A stretch of 64,000 bases of DNA from Chlorokybus atmophyticus (taxonomy: Eukaryota; Streptophyta; Chlorokybophyceae; Chlorokybales; Chlorokybaceae). Positions within the stretch are counted from its first letter, which is position 1. The number at the start of each line of letters is the position of its first letter. Of the stretch, positions 1-11,701 are shown piece by piece. Both the position numbers and the translations under genes were made by a program. The DNA is taken from the NCBI GenBank assembly GCA_009103225.1, contig RHPI01002069.1, positions 2,470,206 through 2,534,205 of the forward strand, read 5' to 3'. The notes beneath the pieces are model-generated. The model saw only the letters and a program-made list of their open reading frames with translations, was not told where the DNA came from and ran no database searches.

Positions 1-70
1 TTTGTGTTCCAAACTCATTGTGCATTGCATACCATATGTTGTACTCATTTATGCTCTCTCTCTCAAACAG

Positions 71-3000
71 GAGAGGCGTGATGCTGAAGCGCGCATTCGC
101 GAGCAGTTGATGCAATTCACCAAAGTACGTTTTACAGTGGTGTTTTACGTTGTTGGTTTGTGCGTTGATGTATGCAATTGGGCAATGCAGGAGGTAGCGG
201 AGACACTGCGTGCACAACAAGAGCGCCAACAACAGCAGCTCCAACAGTTGTTGGAAAAACAACAACAAGCCCAACAACAAACTCAACAACAAGCTCAACA
301 AGCTCAAGAACAACAACAACAACAACAACAACCGCAGCAAGTCCCTCCCTCGCCATACATCACCCACAACTTCTCATGTGGCTATGTGTCCAACTCACGT
401 TGGACCCGTCGTTTCTGTTTCGACGCTCTCCCGCGCGATATCACCCCTACACTCGAGATCACAACAAGCGCACCCGCGCCGATATCACTTACCCTTCGCG
501 TGCACAAGATGCCAAAAGGGGATCCAACGCAAACGTGGACACCCGCTTGCAACGACTCGCTGCACGTGAGGTTTGCGTCGAGCGTTGTATTGTCGCCGAG
601 CTTTCTGGCGGCTACGGATGTGGTGGAAGAGGAGTGTGGGGTGTATAGACTGGTGGTACATCCACCACCGGATGAAGTAATACTCAAGGTATCAGCGATG
701 ACACGCATTGGCGTGTGCACACCCACACCCACGGAAACACGCAAGTGTGCATACACGCACGCTAACATACATAAACTCATGTGCGTATTGACACGAACAG
801 ATGCATGTGTACGCGTGCGCGTGCATGTGCACACCTGCACGCACACAAACTCACATAACCATATCTGTCCATGCACATACCCACACATGCCCGCACGCAA
901 GCGCGCACAAGAGAGCATACAGATACATATGCGCACGCATTGCATGTGCTTATGTACATGTGTCCCTTTCGCTCTCTGCCCCAACCCCCTCCTCTCCCTT
1001 CTCCCCTCCCCATCAGGTCCTTGTCTTCCTCCTCCACATCGACGGCGAGGGCTACGCCAACCCCTCCCTCGACATCCCCTACGGCTACAACATCCTGGGC
1101 GACCCGGTCAAGGCCAACCTGGGGGCGTCCGTCTACAACGTCGACGCAAACATCCAGGGGGAGATACGCGTGCCTGCGATGAAGCAGGGAAGCAGGGATG
1201 AGAGGGCGTACAGGAAGTGTGATGGGGGAGATGCGCCGGGGTGAGTAGATGGAGTGAGAGATGCATGCATTGTTTGTAAGCATGGGTGTGACATACGAGT
1301 GTGAGTATGTTAACCCGTGCATGTGCATGCGCATGTGAGTATGCCTTCGTACACATGTTGACGCACGAGTGTATGTGCGTATTTTCTGTGTGTACACACG
1401 CATCAATCTATGCGCGAGTGTCACACGCACGCAAAGACACACGCGCACGCGTACACGCGCGCGCGCATGCACACGTATGACAGCACGCATTGACAGGCAC
1501 GTGTTTGCCAGTGCATACACTCATGTGTAGGCATGACCCTTTCCTTTTCCAGTTATTGGAGGCTGGCCCCTGACCCTCTCAACCCCCCTTACATCGGCGA
1601 GCCCATCACTTGGTCTCCTCACGGTTGCCACTACAGGTTATACTCCAGCGACGCTCTTCACAATTGTTTGATTCAGAAAAACCGCACGGTCGTGTTTGCG
1701 GGGGAGAGCATCACGCGACAGCTGTACAACCTGTTCATGTCGCACGCGAACGGGATGCACTACGAGGATATGGAGAAGCACCCGCATGGAGGGTATTATT
1801 GGCCGCCGGTGGATATATTGTATGAGCACTCAGGCGGACTCAACCTACAGACGGTGAGTCACGTGCTTGCACACAAGTGCGCACACGCGCATGCATGCAC
1901 GTACGAACACGCGCGCGCGTGCACACGTGCACCATGAACACACGTACGCACGAATGCAAACATGCTTACACGTGAGCACGCGTATGTGTGAGGATGTGTG
2001 CATGCGTGTGTTCGCACACACACGCTTGTACGTGTGCGCGAACCCACACATCCTCTCACACCATGTACACGCGTGCGCACGCACATATCATAACAGAAAC
2101 ACACGCGCGCACACCCACCCACACTCGCACTACCTCCCTTCCTCACCATCCCACTTACCACATCTCCCCACCCCCCAGGACAAGTTAGTCCAGCTCTGCG
2201 AGCACCACGGTTTGGGCAACCTCGTCCCCGGTCTCTCCTCCTGGTTCACGCAACAACAATCCCACGCTTCCCCAAACTCCAGCATATCCCCCAACTTCCT
2301 CATCGTTGGCGTGGGCCACAACGACATGATGCGTCGGCCGTTCGAAGAGTATCTCGACCACACGCGTCGCCTCATGGCGTTATTGAAGCAGCACAAGTTT
2401 GAGGGGCAACTCGTGTGGATGACCGCACCAGTGAGGCACTACAAGGCGTTCTTGGGGCATCCGGGCATATGCACGTAAGGAGGCAGAGCACGTGTGCGTG
2501 TGCGTGTTCTCGTGTGTGTGTGCATGCCATGTGTGCGTTCGCGCGTGCGTGTGGTTCACGCGTGTGTGTGCGTGTGCGTGTGCGCGTGGTCATGTGCGCG
2601 CGTGCGTGCGTGCGTGTGCGTGCATGTGTTGATTCATGCTCTCTTGCTGATAGGTGTCCGGAGGGGAGGCCAAGCAACTGCACAGCCGAGCCTGAGCGCT
2701 GCACGTGCGATTGCTCCTATGGTAACTCCTGGTATCAGGTACACATTTCCCCACAACAACCAACCACACAACATCACCTCACCCACCTAACCACACCTCC
2801 ACCTCAGGAGGTTCCTGGCGGGGATCTGTCTCAAGCAATGCAAAATAATGTGGGTGATCTTGCACATGAGATCACAGATGCACCTATCCACTGGACTCTT
2901 CCTGGGCGCGGGCCTGCCCGCAGCGGCGTGGGTCTCCCACTCTTTAGTAACACTTACTCGCGCGTGCGCCACGGCAACAAGAAAGGTGACCTGTGCATGC

Positions 3001-3385
3001 GCGCGTGTGTGACAATGTAAAACTTGGGGCAGCATGGACTGATATGCTCTCTATCTCTGTCTCTGTTTCAGCACTGGAGATAGTAAGGGAGGCGTATCCC
3101 AACGTCAAGGTGTTGGACTTCCAGGTGGGTGTGTATGTTGGCTGACATTGACAGTGCAGACACGCACACACGAACACGAACACATACACATACAGATACT
3201 CACATGCACTCACGCAGGGTATAACGGACGGTTTGCCTCCGGACTTCTGCTTCGACGGGTTGCATTACGGCTGCTGGCCGAACTACTTCACGGAGCGGCT
3301 CAGGCAGCCGTGGCGTTGCCGAAACATCGCCAATAGGGTTGTCGCTAACGTGCTCAGCAATATGCTCTGTAGCGATAGCAGTTAG
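71..3385 (+). CDS. PC-esterase/SGNH-fold family protein, 5'-partial, nine exons
   Basis: Exons by GT-AG and frame: 71-124, 191-688, 1017-1240, 1553-1853, 2179-2474, 2654-2738, 2808-2985, 3072-3124, 3218-3385 (TAG). They join in one open frame of 618 residues; earlier exons lie outside the window. After a Gln-rich coiled stretch (about 195-340) comes a beta-rich region. The exon 3/4 junction gives GYW, followed by W-x-P-x-G-C and the catalytic-serine block FAGESITRQ (GES in place of the usual GDS). A GHND block lies in exon 5 and the C-terminal D-x-x-H (FDGLHYG) in exon 9. This block order is that of the PC-esterase families (TBL/PMR5, NXPE, CAS1), which move or remove O-acetyl groups on secreted glycans. 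The substrate cannot be told. The four largest introns are low-complexity CA/GT sequence. Family call is firm, subfamily is not. Confidence 0.8.
689..2653. repeat. Intronic alternating purine-pyrimidine low-complexity tracts
   Basis: Introns 689-1016, 1241-1552, 1854-2178 and 2475-2653 of the PC-esterase gene are mostly degenerate CACACG, TGTGCG and CGCGCA runs. They switch between CA-rich and GT-rich on the coding strand within one intron. Similar sequence occurs at 26370-26440 and in an intron near 49600-49740. Translations here are Cys/His/Val/Arg-rich artefacts, not genes. Confidence 0.85.
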
Positions 3386-3649
3386 ACCAGAGCATATAAA
3401 GGTAGGGGTTGGGGTCGCTAGCAAATTATGTTATACACTAACTGCAAATTTGTCTGTAATACACTCATGCAAAAGTCATGTTGATCATCCCTTTCCTTCA
3501 GTACCCGCGTAGTGCGCCATGTTTCAACCAACTTATCACACGTATTTCCTTGCTTTCTTGCTTAGTGAAGCTGGTGTAATGGGATGTCCACGTACTGGTA
3601 GTGGTTGGCCGCTGCATGTGTCTAAGACCAAGGCAACATGATACACGCA
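3386..3649. other. Intergenic stretch, no feature seen
   Basis: This covers the 3' flank of the esterase gene and the border of the gypsy relic. No repeat end, open frame or RNA gene is recognised here. Confidence 0.4.
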
Positions 3650-5113
3650 GAGAGTCGAAGTTATGACGTAGGGAGACAGTTCCCACTAATCACCGACCAT
3701 CAGCCTCTTCGCTGGCTAATGACCAACCAACAACTAACGGGCAAGTTGGCCAGGTGGGCCTTACATCTGCAGGAGTATGGTTTCAAGATCACACATCGTG
3801 CGAGCCTAACATGTCTGGACGCCGACGGCCTCAGTCGTAACCCCCACCTCTTCACCAACGACACCACAGGTGCCAGACATGACTTGGGTTCACCGGCACC
3901 ACCACCACAGGTGGCTACCATGTTCGCGTAGTTGCATTGCGCTCGGGACGGGACACCATGATGGGAGCAACTCCTATCGTCACAGAGCTACAGGAAATGC
4001 CAGCGCTCATCTCGGTCAACAACGAGACCGCAGAGTCCACCGTTCCAGAGAACGGTTAGCTTCTTGATGCTGACATATGTCAAGACATCTGGCAGGCCAA
4101 GAACTCCCTTGCCTACCTTCAGCATGGGCAACACACGGCACAACTAAGCGCGCGCGAGTATGACCGCGTGAATCACAGCTGTCAGAAATATCGTTGGGAT
4201 AATGGACTTGACTTCCAATGAGTTCATTTTTATGATAAAGAGGTGCTTGCTTCGCAGCTGCGCGAGGGCATCATCTCTGCACCCCACACTGAGTTGGGAC
4301 ACTTAGGTGTCAAACGCACTGTCAGCTTGGTGAGTGCCCAATAATGGTGGCATGGTATGCACACACAGGTGCGCACCTTCATTGCAAATTGTTTGCATCG
4401 CGAACTCGTCCATGCCAGCCTCAACACCCGCACCAGCACTCTCCCACCCCTGCCCAATACGGGCATGATCTAACGGTGGGAGATCCTGGGAGATTTAGCA
4501 CCCTTAGCTCGTGAAAACAAGTACATCCTCGTTATGATCGAGTACTTCTCCAAGTGGATCAAGCTGGTTCCCTTCCCGACAAAAGCAGCAGAGGAAACGT
4601 AAAGGCTTTCCTCGACCACGTACTCAATCGCTTTGGCTCGTGCGCTGAAGTCATCGCTGACCAGGGAGCAAAGTTCCGCGACGAGTTCAACATCTTGCTG
4701 GACCGCTCCAAAATTGACCACTGTCGCACATCGTGACCATCGGCGGGCAGATGGATTGGCAGAACGCGCTGTCCAAACCATCGAAAAGGCATTGCGCAAG
4801 TATGTCATCAACCACGAGAAGCGCACCTAAGGTGACTACCTCATAAGTCGCTCTTGGCTACTGATTGTCCAAGCAAGCTTCCCTGCGCATGTACAGTTCT
4901 TATCAGCTTCTATTTGGCAGAGAGCCACTACTCCCCTTCCGAGCACAGCAGGAGGTGCGTGGTGGACAACCTTGACAACCCAATGGCCATACTGCACGAC
5001 ATGCAGCAGCACGCACACTGATTCGTGCACGTCATTCCTATAGCCATGGGCAACCTCCGCATTGTCCAGCATCGCGACACGCTGCGGGCGTGTTCACAGT
5101 GAATGCTGCAAGC
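3650..5113 (+). pseudogene. Ty3/gypsy pol relic (element C): RNase H end and integrase
   Basis: Conceptual translation gives the RNase H tail (ITDHQPLRWLMTN, then DADGLSRNP at about 3690-3850). After it come the integrase zinc region (HTELGHLGVKRT, about 4285-4320) and the catalytic core (YILVMIEYFSKW near 4525; VIADQGAKF near 4650; DGLAERAVQ near 4750). The core ends with an IVQHRDTLR motif near 5070. Stops and frameshifts break the reading frame, so it is dead. It is closely similar to the inverted pol of element A, including its tail beyond the TRIM insertion. No LTR is seen. Upstream gag, protease and RT are absent, so this is a truncated copy. Confidence 0.85.
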
Positions 5114-5118
5114 AGCGC

Positions 5119-5197
5119 TGTAACGGGAAGGTACATTAAATTACCACAAATCGACCATAAAAGCACCAAGTCTTTTGTGGTCGAGTGGGCTGTGACA
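5119..5197 (+). repeat. TRIM LTR, first copy
   Basis: 79-bp terminal repeat with TG...CA ends, preceded by target-site copy AGCGC. Identical copies are at 5560-5638 and 6001-6079. Confidence 0.85.
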
Positions 5198-6079
5198 TTG
5201 GTCATCGGAGCTTGAGACCCGGGTTCGATTCTTGCCTTGCACACGAATTCCGCGGTCGTTGTTTCTCGATCCAATAATCGTAAATGGTCACTTTATGAGT
5301 GCCATCATCGATGGGTTGCGACTTGCCTAATGGCAGTCGTGCCGGCGTTCAGTCGGCGCGGCAGTGCGCGACCTGCCTGTCGCGATGCGACCTGTGGGGC
5401 CGGCAGCGGTGCGCTATGCGCGCGTTGACCGGTATGGGCCTAAAATTAGCCAGTCCTTGGCGTTGGGACCGGTGGCCGACCCTAGCAAACCCCTGGGATG
5501 ATTCCCCAGCTGAGCGTGAGCAGCTGCCGAGGACGTCAGCGTTCTTAAGTGGGGGGGAATGTAACGGGAAGGTACATTAAATTACCACAAATCGACCATA
5601 AAAGCACCAAGTCTTTTGTGGTCGAGTGGGCTGTGACAGTGGTCATCGGAGCTTGAGACCCGGGTTCGATTCTTGCCTTGCACACGAATTCCGCGGTCGT
5701 TGTTTCTCGATCCAATAATCGTAAATGGTCACTTTATGAGTGCCATCATCGATGGGTTGCGACTTGCCTAATGGCAGTCGTGCCGGCGTTCAGTCGGCGC
5801 GGCAGTGCGCGACCTGCCTGTCGCGATGCGACCTGTGGGGCCGGCAGCGGTGCGCTATGCGCGCGTTGACCGGTATGGGCCTAAAATTAGCCAGTCCTTG
5901 GCGTTGGGACCGGTGGCCGACCCTAGCAAACCCCTGGGATGATTCCCCAGCTGAGCGTGAGCAGCTGCCGAGGACGTCAGCGTTCTTAAGTGGGGGGGAA
6001 TGTAACGGGAAGGTACATTAAATTACCACAAATCGACCATAAAAGCACCAAGTCTTTTGTGGTCGAGTGGGCTGTGACA
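5119..6079 (+). mobile_element. TRIM-type LTR retroelement array, LTR-internal-LTR-internal-LTR
   Basis: Three 79-bp LTRs lie at 5119-5197, 5560-5638 and 6001-6079, each starting TGTAACGGG and ending GCTGTGACA. They separate two nearly identical 362-bp internal regions, giving a 441-bp period. Each internal region begins with a primer-binding-site-like TGGTCATCGGAGC (5199-5211) and ends with a polypurine tract AAGTGGGGGGGAA directly before the next LTR. The array is flanked by a 5-bp direct repeat AGCGC (5114-5118 and 6080-6084). No coding capacity fits a retroelement protein, so it is non-autonomous. It sits between the integrase core and the integrase tail of element C. Confidence 0.88.
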
Positions 6080-6084
6080 AGCGC

Positions 6085-6490
6085 AGTCTCCTTCGCTTCG
6101 AGGCGACGGACTATGTCAACCGCATGACCCAGACCCACGACACCCTTGACATTGACAGGCGTCGCAAGCGCATCATCTACAAGGTTTTAAAGGTTCTCCC
6201 CTCTGAAGTGCTGGACTTGCTTAGCAACGACGGCGAGCGACTCAAGGATAACATTGGAAATTGTGCTCCATGTCACCTTTCACACGTCGTGGGCTTCAAC
6301 ATCATCCACCAGTCTCGACCCAGCCGCAGCAAGCGTTGTGAAAAGTGTGGCAGCGTCGGCGATAACGCGCTCATGATGTTGTTCGATGGCTTCAACAACG
6401 GCATGCATCGCTATTGCCTCGACCCCAAAGGACGCTGTTCCTCTAGAGGCATACCGATGTGAGGACTGCCGCAGCAGCGGTCCTCCCCAT
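6085..6490 (+). pseudogene. Element C tail: integrase C-terminus and degenerate PHD finger
   Basis: This continues element C across the TRIM insertion. A DYVNRMTQTHDTLDI segment is followed by KVLKVLP, NCAPCHL and then CEKC, the start of a zinc finger. It parallels element A, where NCAPCHLP is followed by a complete PHD finger. Here the second half of the finger is garbled and a stop falls near 6460. Because the same integrase tail and finger occur in two copies of the family, the finger belongs to the element and is not a chance neighbour. Confidence 0.7.
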
Positions 6491-6985
6491 TCCCATTGAA
6501 GACTGCTCACTGGAGCAAAGACTTCCCGGAAGGAATAAGCCACCCCCCTGCAAATTGAGGCCCAATTCGCAACGGGGTGGCTTATTGCTACTTGCTTTAT
6601 TTTGCATTGTTACTAACCGAATGCTCTGCTGAGCAGAGCATTCAGCACGCAGTGCACATAGCACGGATGTGCATCACATGTTGGCATTATCACATGTGTT
6701 CTGCACACAAATAGGTATAGGCATGGGGGTATTCTTCACCTTCCGCACGGTGCAGCTATGTAGGATGCTTGGTAGTGTCCGCTACCCCCCCTCGCACCGC
6801 CCACAGAGAGGTCAAAGCGTGTAGGGCCTAGGCTGATGCCGCTGTACGAGGGATCGCTTGCGCCCACCACAAGCGTGATGTCGCCATGTCGAGACTGTTC
6901 CAATGATGACAATACGTTTGAGACCGACCCGAACGAGCACACAACCGTGCCAGGCCCAGGAGCGGTCGCACCAACGGTCCAGAAA
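6491..6985. other. Non-coding stretch, nothing recognised
   Basis: A polypyrimidine/T-rich segment and a short inverted TGCTCTGCTGAGCAGAGCA near 6622 are visible. No gene or element end was identified. Confidence 0.4.
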
Positions 6986-7027
6986 GGGTTAGGGTTAGGC
7001 CCTAACCCTAACCCTAACCCTAACCCC
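6986..7027. repeat. Head-to-head interstitial telomeric repeat
   Basis: About 2.3 units of GGGTTA are directly followed by about 4.5 units of CCCTAA. The two G-strand 3' ends therefore face each other, the orientation left by fusion of two telomeres or by repair with telomeric DNA. The unit is TTAGGG (human type), not the TTTAGGG of most land plants. The tract is short and has no subtelomeric context that I can identify. Confidence 0.8.
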
Positions 7028-7689
7028 AACTTCCTCGTTGATGCTTACAGGCAAGCGCCGTTCCCACGCTACCTGCATCAACAGGCATTACACTCAACCA
7101 TGCCTACAATTAGGTGTCGACCCCGGCTATCGGGATGGGGCCCGCGTGACATTGAGCAGTTGTGAGTATGTTCTTGAAGGTACCTAGTGTAGTTCATAGC
7201 CTATACGAGCTGATCCGTTTTAAGTTTGACTTAGGCCTTATCTAGGTTATTTCGTAAATTAGCCATTATCTTAGAACGCAACATTTGTCACCTAATTATA
7301 AAGGCTTAGAACTTAGTCATGGTACATTGATGACACTGTAAGTGAGCACTCGGGAAGCAAGTGTTGAGAAATACGGACGTTAATCTTTGAAGTGCTCCGA
7401 ACTTGCTCTCTGAAGATTATGACTGCATCACCTCGCTTAGCGAGTGTAGATGTGTCTTGGCAACTGGGGCAGTGCCACATCACACATCACACATCAGTGA
7501 CACATCTAAACGAAAGAGAGTGCAGTGTATACACATGTGCATTGCTTGTCAGTTGATGTGGTTGTGGTTGCGTGGGTGCACGTTGTGTGGTCTGCATCAG
7601 AGTGTGGTATTTATGTGTTGCCGCATTCTTTTATACCATAAACATATTTTATTTCAGAACACAAAGCAAGCGGTTTATGTAAGCAGCTC
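7028..7689. other. Non-coding stretch, nothing recognised
   Basis: Moderately AT-rich sequence between the telomere tract and the 3' end of the LINE relic. No supported gene. Confidence 0.4.
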
Positions 7690-10600
7690 ACACATCATGA
7701 TGGCATGATGCGTAACATCCTGCCAAACTGCATTGGCTGTAACGAAGTTGGTCTTGAAAACAAAACATTGCACAACCAGCTTAAATAAAAGCTCAACTCT
7801 TAGCGAAGACAGCGGCTGCTGAAGCCCTCTTGCCTTCAGCAAGAGGAAAAGAGCAAATTCAGAGTCATTTTTCCTGAGCGCGCCTGGAAGCTGAAGCTGC
7901 AACCTTGCAGAGGAGAGAAGTGAGCGGAGGAGGAGAAGAGTCGTACCTATGCGAGCAGCAGTAACACCATAAGTGCCACAGAAGAAGAGGATGAAAAAGG
8001 TGCCAAACGGGAAGAAGAGAGGAGGGAGAGACATGCTCCGCCACCCCGAACAGCATCATGCTCGGGGTGAGAATCAGCTCCCCCCCATGCGATGAAAGAG
8101 TGCAAAGCCAGTCCCACAGCACGATGGAGGAAATGTAGTAATAGAAGAGGTGGAATGGGTTCTCAAGAGCAGCTTCAGAACTGGTCAGGCACGAGAGATT
8201 CAGGCCCATATAGACTAGCTTCTCACCCGTATGGAGTTCTTTGTGAGTGATCTGCCAGAGCAAATAGCCATCTTTGCCTGGCACCAATAAATGGTGGAGG
8301 TGCCTTTGAATGGTCGGCCAAGGAAGAGAGTCAGACAACATGCCCCTCCTAATTTATGCCGGGGCTCAGCTTGTGCTTACTACTCAGTGATTGGTACCAG
8401 AAGCGTGCAGTATAATCTCAAGAAGAATATACATAAAAATCCCTCGGGAGGTTCGCTCCAAGAGATGGAGGAAGGATCAAAGTGCAAGTCGCTGAGGCGA
8501 GCACCGCCTACTGCAATCCACCCTGCGTGTCTGGCAGGTGGAGTGAGAGCCACCCCGTCTGGAGAACTATCAGTCGGGGTGCTTCTCCACCGAATGAGAG
8601 GGGGTAGAACTTGGACTCTGTGAAGCGACTGAACAGGCATAGAGGCCCTTTCAGCAGCAGATGATAGAGTGGACCCCTCCGTACCTCCCACTTCAAAAAG
8701 CGTACCGGCATTGAGGGAGAGGGAGCATGACTCCACCAGCAGAACCTGGTGGATACCCCCTTTAAAAGACAAGGTGGCCCACCACTCAGTGGGAGCTGGA
8801 AGGAGCGGGCATGTCTGCAGAATGCCACCCAGCTTGCAGGCAATGCTCTTCATAAAGCTCACAGCCTGCTTTTCGTGTGATCAGGCACCCAGTACAAAAG
8901 AGCCTGGGCTGAGTAGGGGCGAGTTCCTGAGCATCGCAGAGGTTGGCCAATGGATGGAACTCCGCCGCCGCCCGAGCAAGATACATGCTGTGTGAAGGCC
9001 TCGGGCCTTTACACAGCATGTACATTTTCCGAGGGCAAGCCCTTCGGCACGGGGCTCGTGCTAAAGGGCTTGCCCTAGGGAGCAAGAATGAGAGGGATGT
9101 AAACTAGCGGCTGGCGCAAGACATCCTCGTAGTTCGAGGGTTGCAGCCAGTGAGTTGAACGGACTGCAGCTCAAGCCTTGAGAATGAGTTGCCAGTGCGG
9201 GGACAACCCTACATAGGCAAAAAGACCTTCCGCTGCTAAAGCAACCCCTATGTGAAGCCACTGAACATTTGAAAACTAGGGATCACTTGCGCACCGCTAG
9301 AGTTGGTGGTATCCCAGAGCCTTTAAAGGGGCCCACGAGGGATTACAACTTTAGGGGAGAGGCCCATTTTGCCAGTAAAGCCTGCGTTTGCATGGCGGGG
9401 TTGAGGAGACGTAGGCCGCCATCCTCTTTCACGAGACACATCACCTGCCAGGCTGGCAGTGCCAGCTAACTTTGCCTCTGATGGCGGGGGCAGCTCCCTC
9501 AGCCGAGGAGGCTTAGAGACAAGCAGTGCATGAACGCCGTAGCTTGTCCAACCAGACCAAGAAGAACAGGCAACCGCAGCAATATACCAGAGACAGGCTA
9601 GTATGGACTGGTTCGCCACCAGTGCACGGGCCATCGAAGAAAGGTAGTGACGGGACCATAAGTTCAGGCGCTTTTGCACTGTCTTTAGTACAGCTCGAAA
9701 CGGTTGTTGCTGATGTAGTGAACCCCCATAGGCACACCTAACAAGATGGCAGTCTCAGATGAAGGCAGCCACTGTAAACCCTACTCCGTAAGTGGGTGCT
9801 TGGCCGCGGCTCCAAGGAGGATGCCCACTAACTTGGGAGTACCAAGGGCAGAGTCGGAAGCAAAGCAATATGTGAACATCACTTGCTGAAATGCTACGTA
9901 GCTGTCAGGGTCGGTGCGCAGCAGCACTGAGGTGTCGTCCGCGAAGGCGAAGTACTAAAGATCCCCCCTCTCCCTGCTAGCTGGCTCTAAACTTCCTGGG
10001 AGAAGCAATCCATGAATGCCCGGATGGGCATTGTGTTGAGATTTAGGCACTACTGATCATGCATGGAGTTGGTGCAATCACAAGCACACACACTCTACCA
10101 GAGCATACACACAAGGCTCATCCAAAAAGGCATTCTAAGGACTACAACAAAGTCACACCGCGGGCTTCTATACCCGCCAGTTCTGCACCTGTCTACTTTA
10201 GAAGTCACCACGACTTCTACACTCAATCGATTCCCTGCGCTTTAAACTGCAACACGTAGCTACTTTCAAGAGCTTTCCAACAAGCTATGACACGTGCCAC
10301 AGTAATGTAACCATCGAGCTACAATGTTTCTTCTACAGCGCCTAGAAGTCTCCAGACTCCGGACTCGACTCCGCGCCTGGAACCTTCTCGACTGAAGTCC
10401 TCGCCTGGACCGTTCTCGACTGGCACCTTCTCGCGGCCATTCTTATCCACAGGGCAAGCTGACCGGATACAAAAATATCCTAAACACATTGAGCATTACA
10501 CCCAAAGCTTCCACCGCCAGCACAAGTAAGGAAGGAGCCATGGGACCCTGCCTCACACTCATTTTCAAAGGGTTAAGAAAGGCGACCATCCACCATCACC

Positions 10601-10980
10601 ATGCTCTGCCCCCCTCCCCCCCCCCCCTTTGTTGAGAGTGCGAACCCACAAAACACCGCTTGCGCTAAATCCTAATGCAAGCATCACCTCCTGAAGAAAG
10701 TCTCGGTCAATACGGTCGAAAGCCTTTTTGAAATCATGAGATGGGAATTGATTGGTTAGAGGCCCTCGCATGGTTGATTGCATCTTGCGCTATAAGAACA
10801 TTGTTAAGGATGTAGCGCTGTTTAACAAAGTCAGTTTGCTTAGGTGCGAGAATTTCTCGCACCTAAGCAAACCGGCTTTTGAAAGTCTAAGAGGAAGACG
10901 TTGATGCGTGAGGCCAAGGCCTTGGCAAGAATGCTGTAACGAAGAGGGAGAAGAGGGATAGGTCTTCAGTTGCAAAGATC
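7690..10980 (-). pseudogene. Non-LTR retrotransposon (LINE) ORF2 relic
   Basis: Read on the minus strand in shifting frames. An early RT motif (RPIPLLPLRYSILAKALASR) lies near 10950-10890. DFKKAFDRIDRDFLQ is at about 10730, and VRQGPMAPSLLVLAVE at about 10545-10500. The catalytic FAFADDTSVLL is near 9950. Far downstream near 8265-8160 is a zf-RVT-like tail (HTGEKLVYMGL, then W-D-W). Order and spacing match the RT of L1/Tx1-like plant and algal LINEs. Stops and frameshifts are frequent, and a 453-bp solo LTR interrupts it at 10034-10486. The apurinic endonuclease domain is missing, so it is 5'-truncated and dead. Confidence 0.75.
10034..10486. mobile_element. Solo LTR inserted in the LINE, with target-site duplication
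   Basis: A 453-bp segment starts TGTTGAGATTT and ends CCTAAACA. It is flanked by a perfect 5-bp repeat CATTG (10029-10033 and 10487-10491). It lies exactly where the RT reading breaks between the QG motif and FADD. TG...CA ends, size and a 5-bp duplication fit an LTR left by LTR-LTR recombination. Orientation and family (copia or gypsy) are not determined. Confidence 0.75.
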
Positions 10981-10989
10981 ACCGGTGTC

Positions 10990-11683
10990 CCCCTTCGCGT
11001 GCAAAGTGATAATACTCAGACGCTGGGAGCCCTTAAATGCGCACACCCCAGAACTTGAAGACAATGGTTCAAGTAGTCCTCACCAAGGAGAAGCCACTGT
11101 TGAACACTGAGCTAGTGGCACATTGACCTCTCACTTACCTGCTGGTTAGGGTCGCAAACTTCTGCACAAGCAGTCTAATCTACTGCAAACCTTGCAACAA
11201 GCAACACCCCACAAGGAGTAGATGGGGAGAGCACCCTTTCACAACTTCAGCCAGGCACACACAAGTAGCTCCGCAAGGCCAGCAACTCCCTCTCCCGCAA
11301 GGTGGTGGTTGCGCCCTTATACCACCTGCTGCTCTCCGACCTGGCACATAAAAAGTCCAAGACCAACAAGGTCTTGCTTCCTATGCGCTAACCTGTCAGC
11401 ATAGGCTGACTTTGTCCACCTTCAAACACATCAACATAAGCAGCACATGCTGCCCGTGCGACAATGCGCATTGACACAATGACCAGTCCTGTACTTACTG
11501 CTTGACAATGCCTTGTGTAGCTGCTGGGTCCTTATACACTAAGTGCTTAAGAACTAAGTTCATGAGCATATATGCCAGGTGCTACACACACCATGACTAT
11601 ACGAAATCCTCACTTAGTCCTTCTTACTTACCACATAAGTAAGGAACTAAGAGTGACATAAGCCAGTCCTTTGGACGTGACAT
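10990..11683 (-). repeat. Probable 3' LTR and flank of chromovirus element B
   Basis: On the minus strand a G-rich tract reads directly into TGTCACGTCC at 11682, as at a polypurine tract/LTR border. The LTR would run toward lower coordinates. Its far end is not determined and could lie near 11100. No genes are seen in this stretch. Confidence 0.45.
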
Positions 11684-11701
11684 TCCTCCCCTCCCCACAG
11701 G
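11684..11701 (-). promoter_or_regulatory. Polypurine tract of element B
   Basis: On the minus strand GTGGGGAGGGGAGGAA directly precedes the LTR-like TGTCACG, downstream of the chromodomain. This is the expected plus-strand primer site of an LTR element. Confidence 0.55.

Noticed and set aside
777-1520. Long minus-strand and other frames through CA/GT-rich introns
   Set aside because: Alternating repeats lack stops by composition; the opposite-strand exon chain with SGNH motifs accounts for the region.
5170-5245. tRNA-like A and B boxes (TGGTCGAGTGG ... GGTTCGATTCT) in each 441-bp unit, suggesting a SINE or tRNA gene
   Set aside because: No acceptor stem closes and the boxes straddle the LTR end and primer-binding region. 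LTR borders, polypurine tract and target duplication explain the unit better.
7403-7708. 101-codon plus frame left of the LINE
   Set aside because: No recognisable motif; not supported as a gene.
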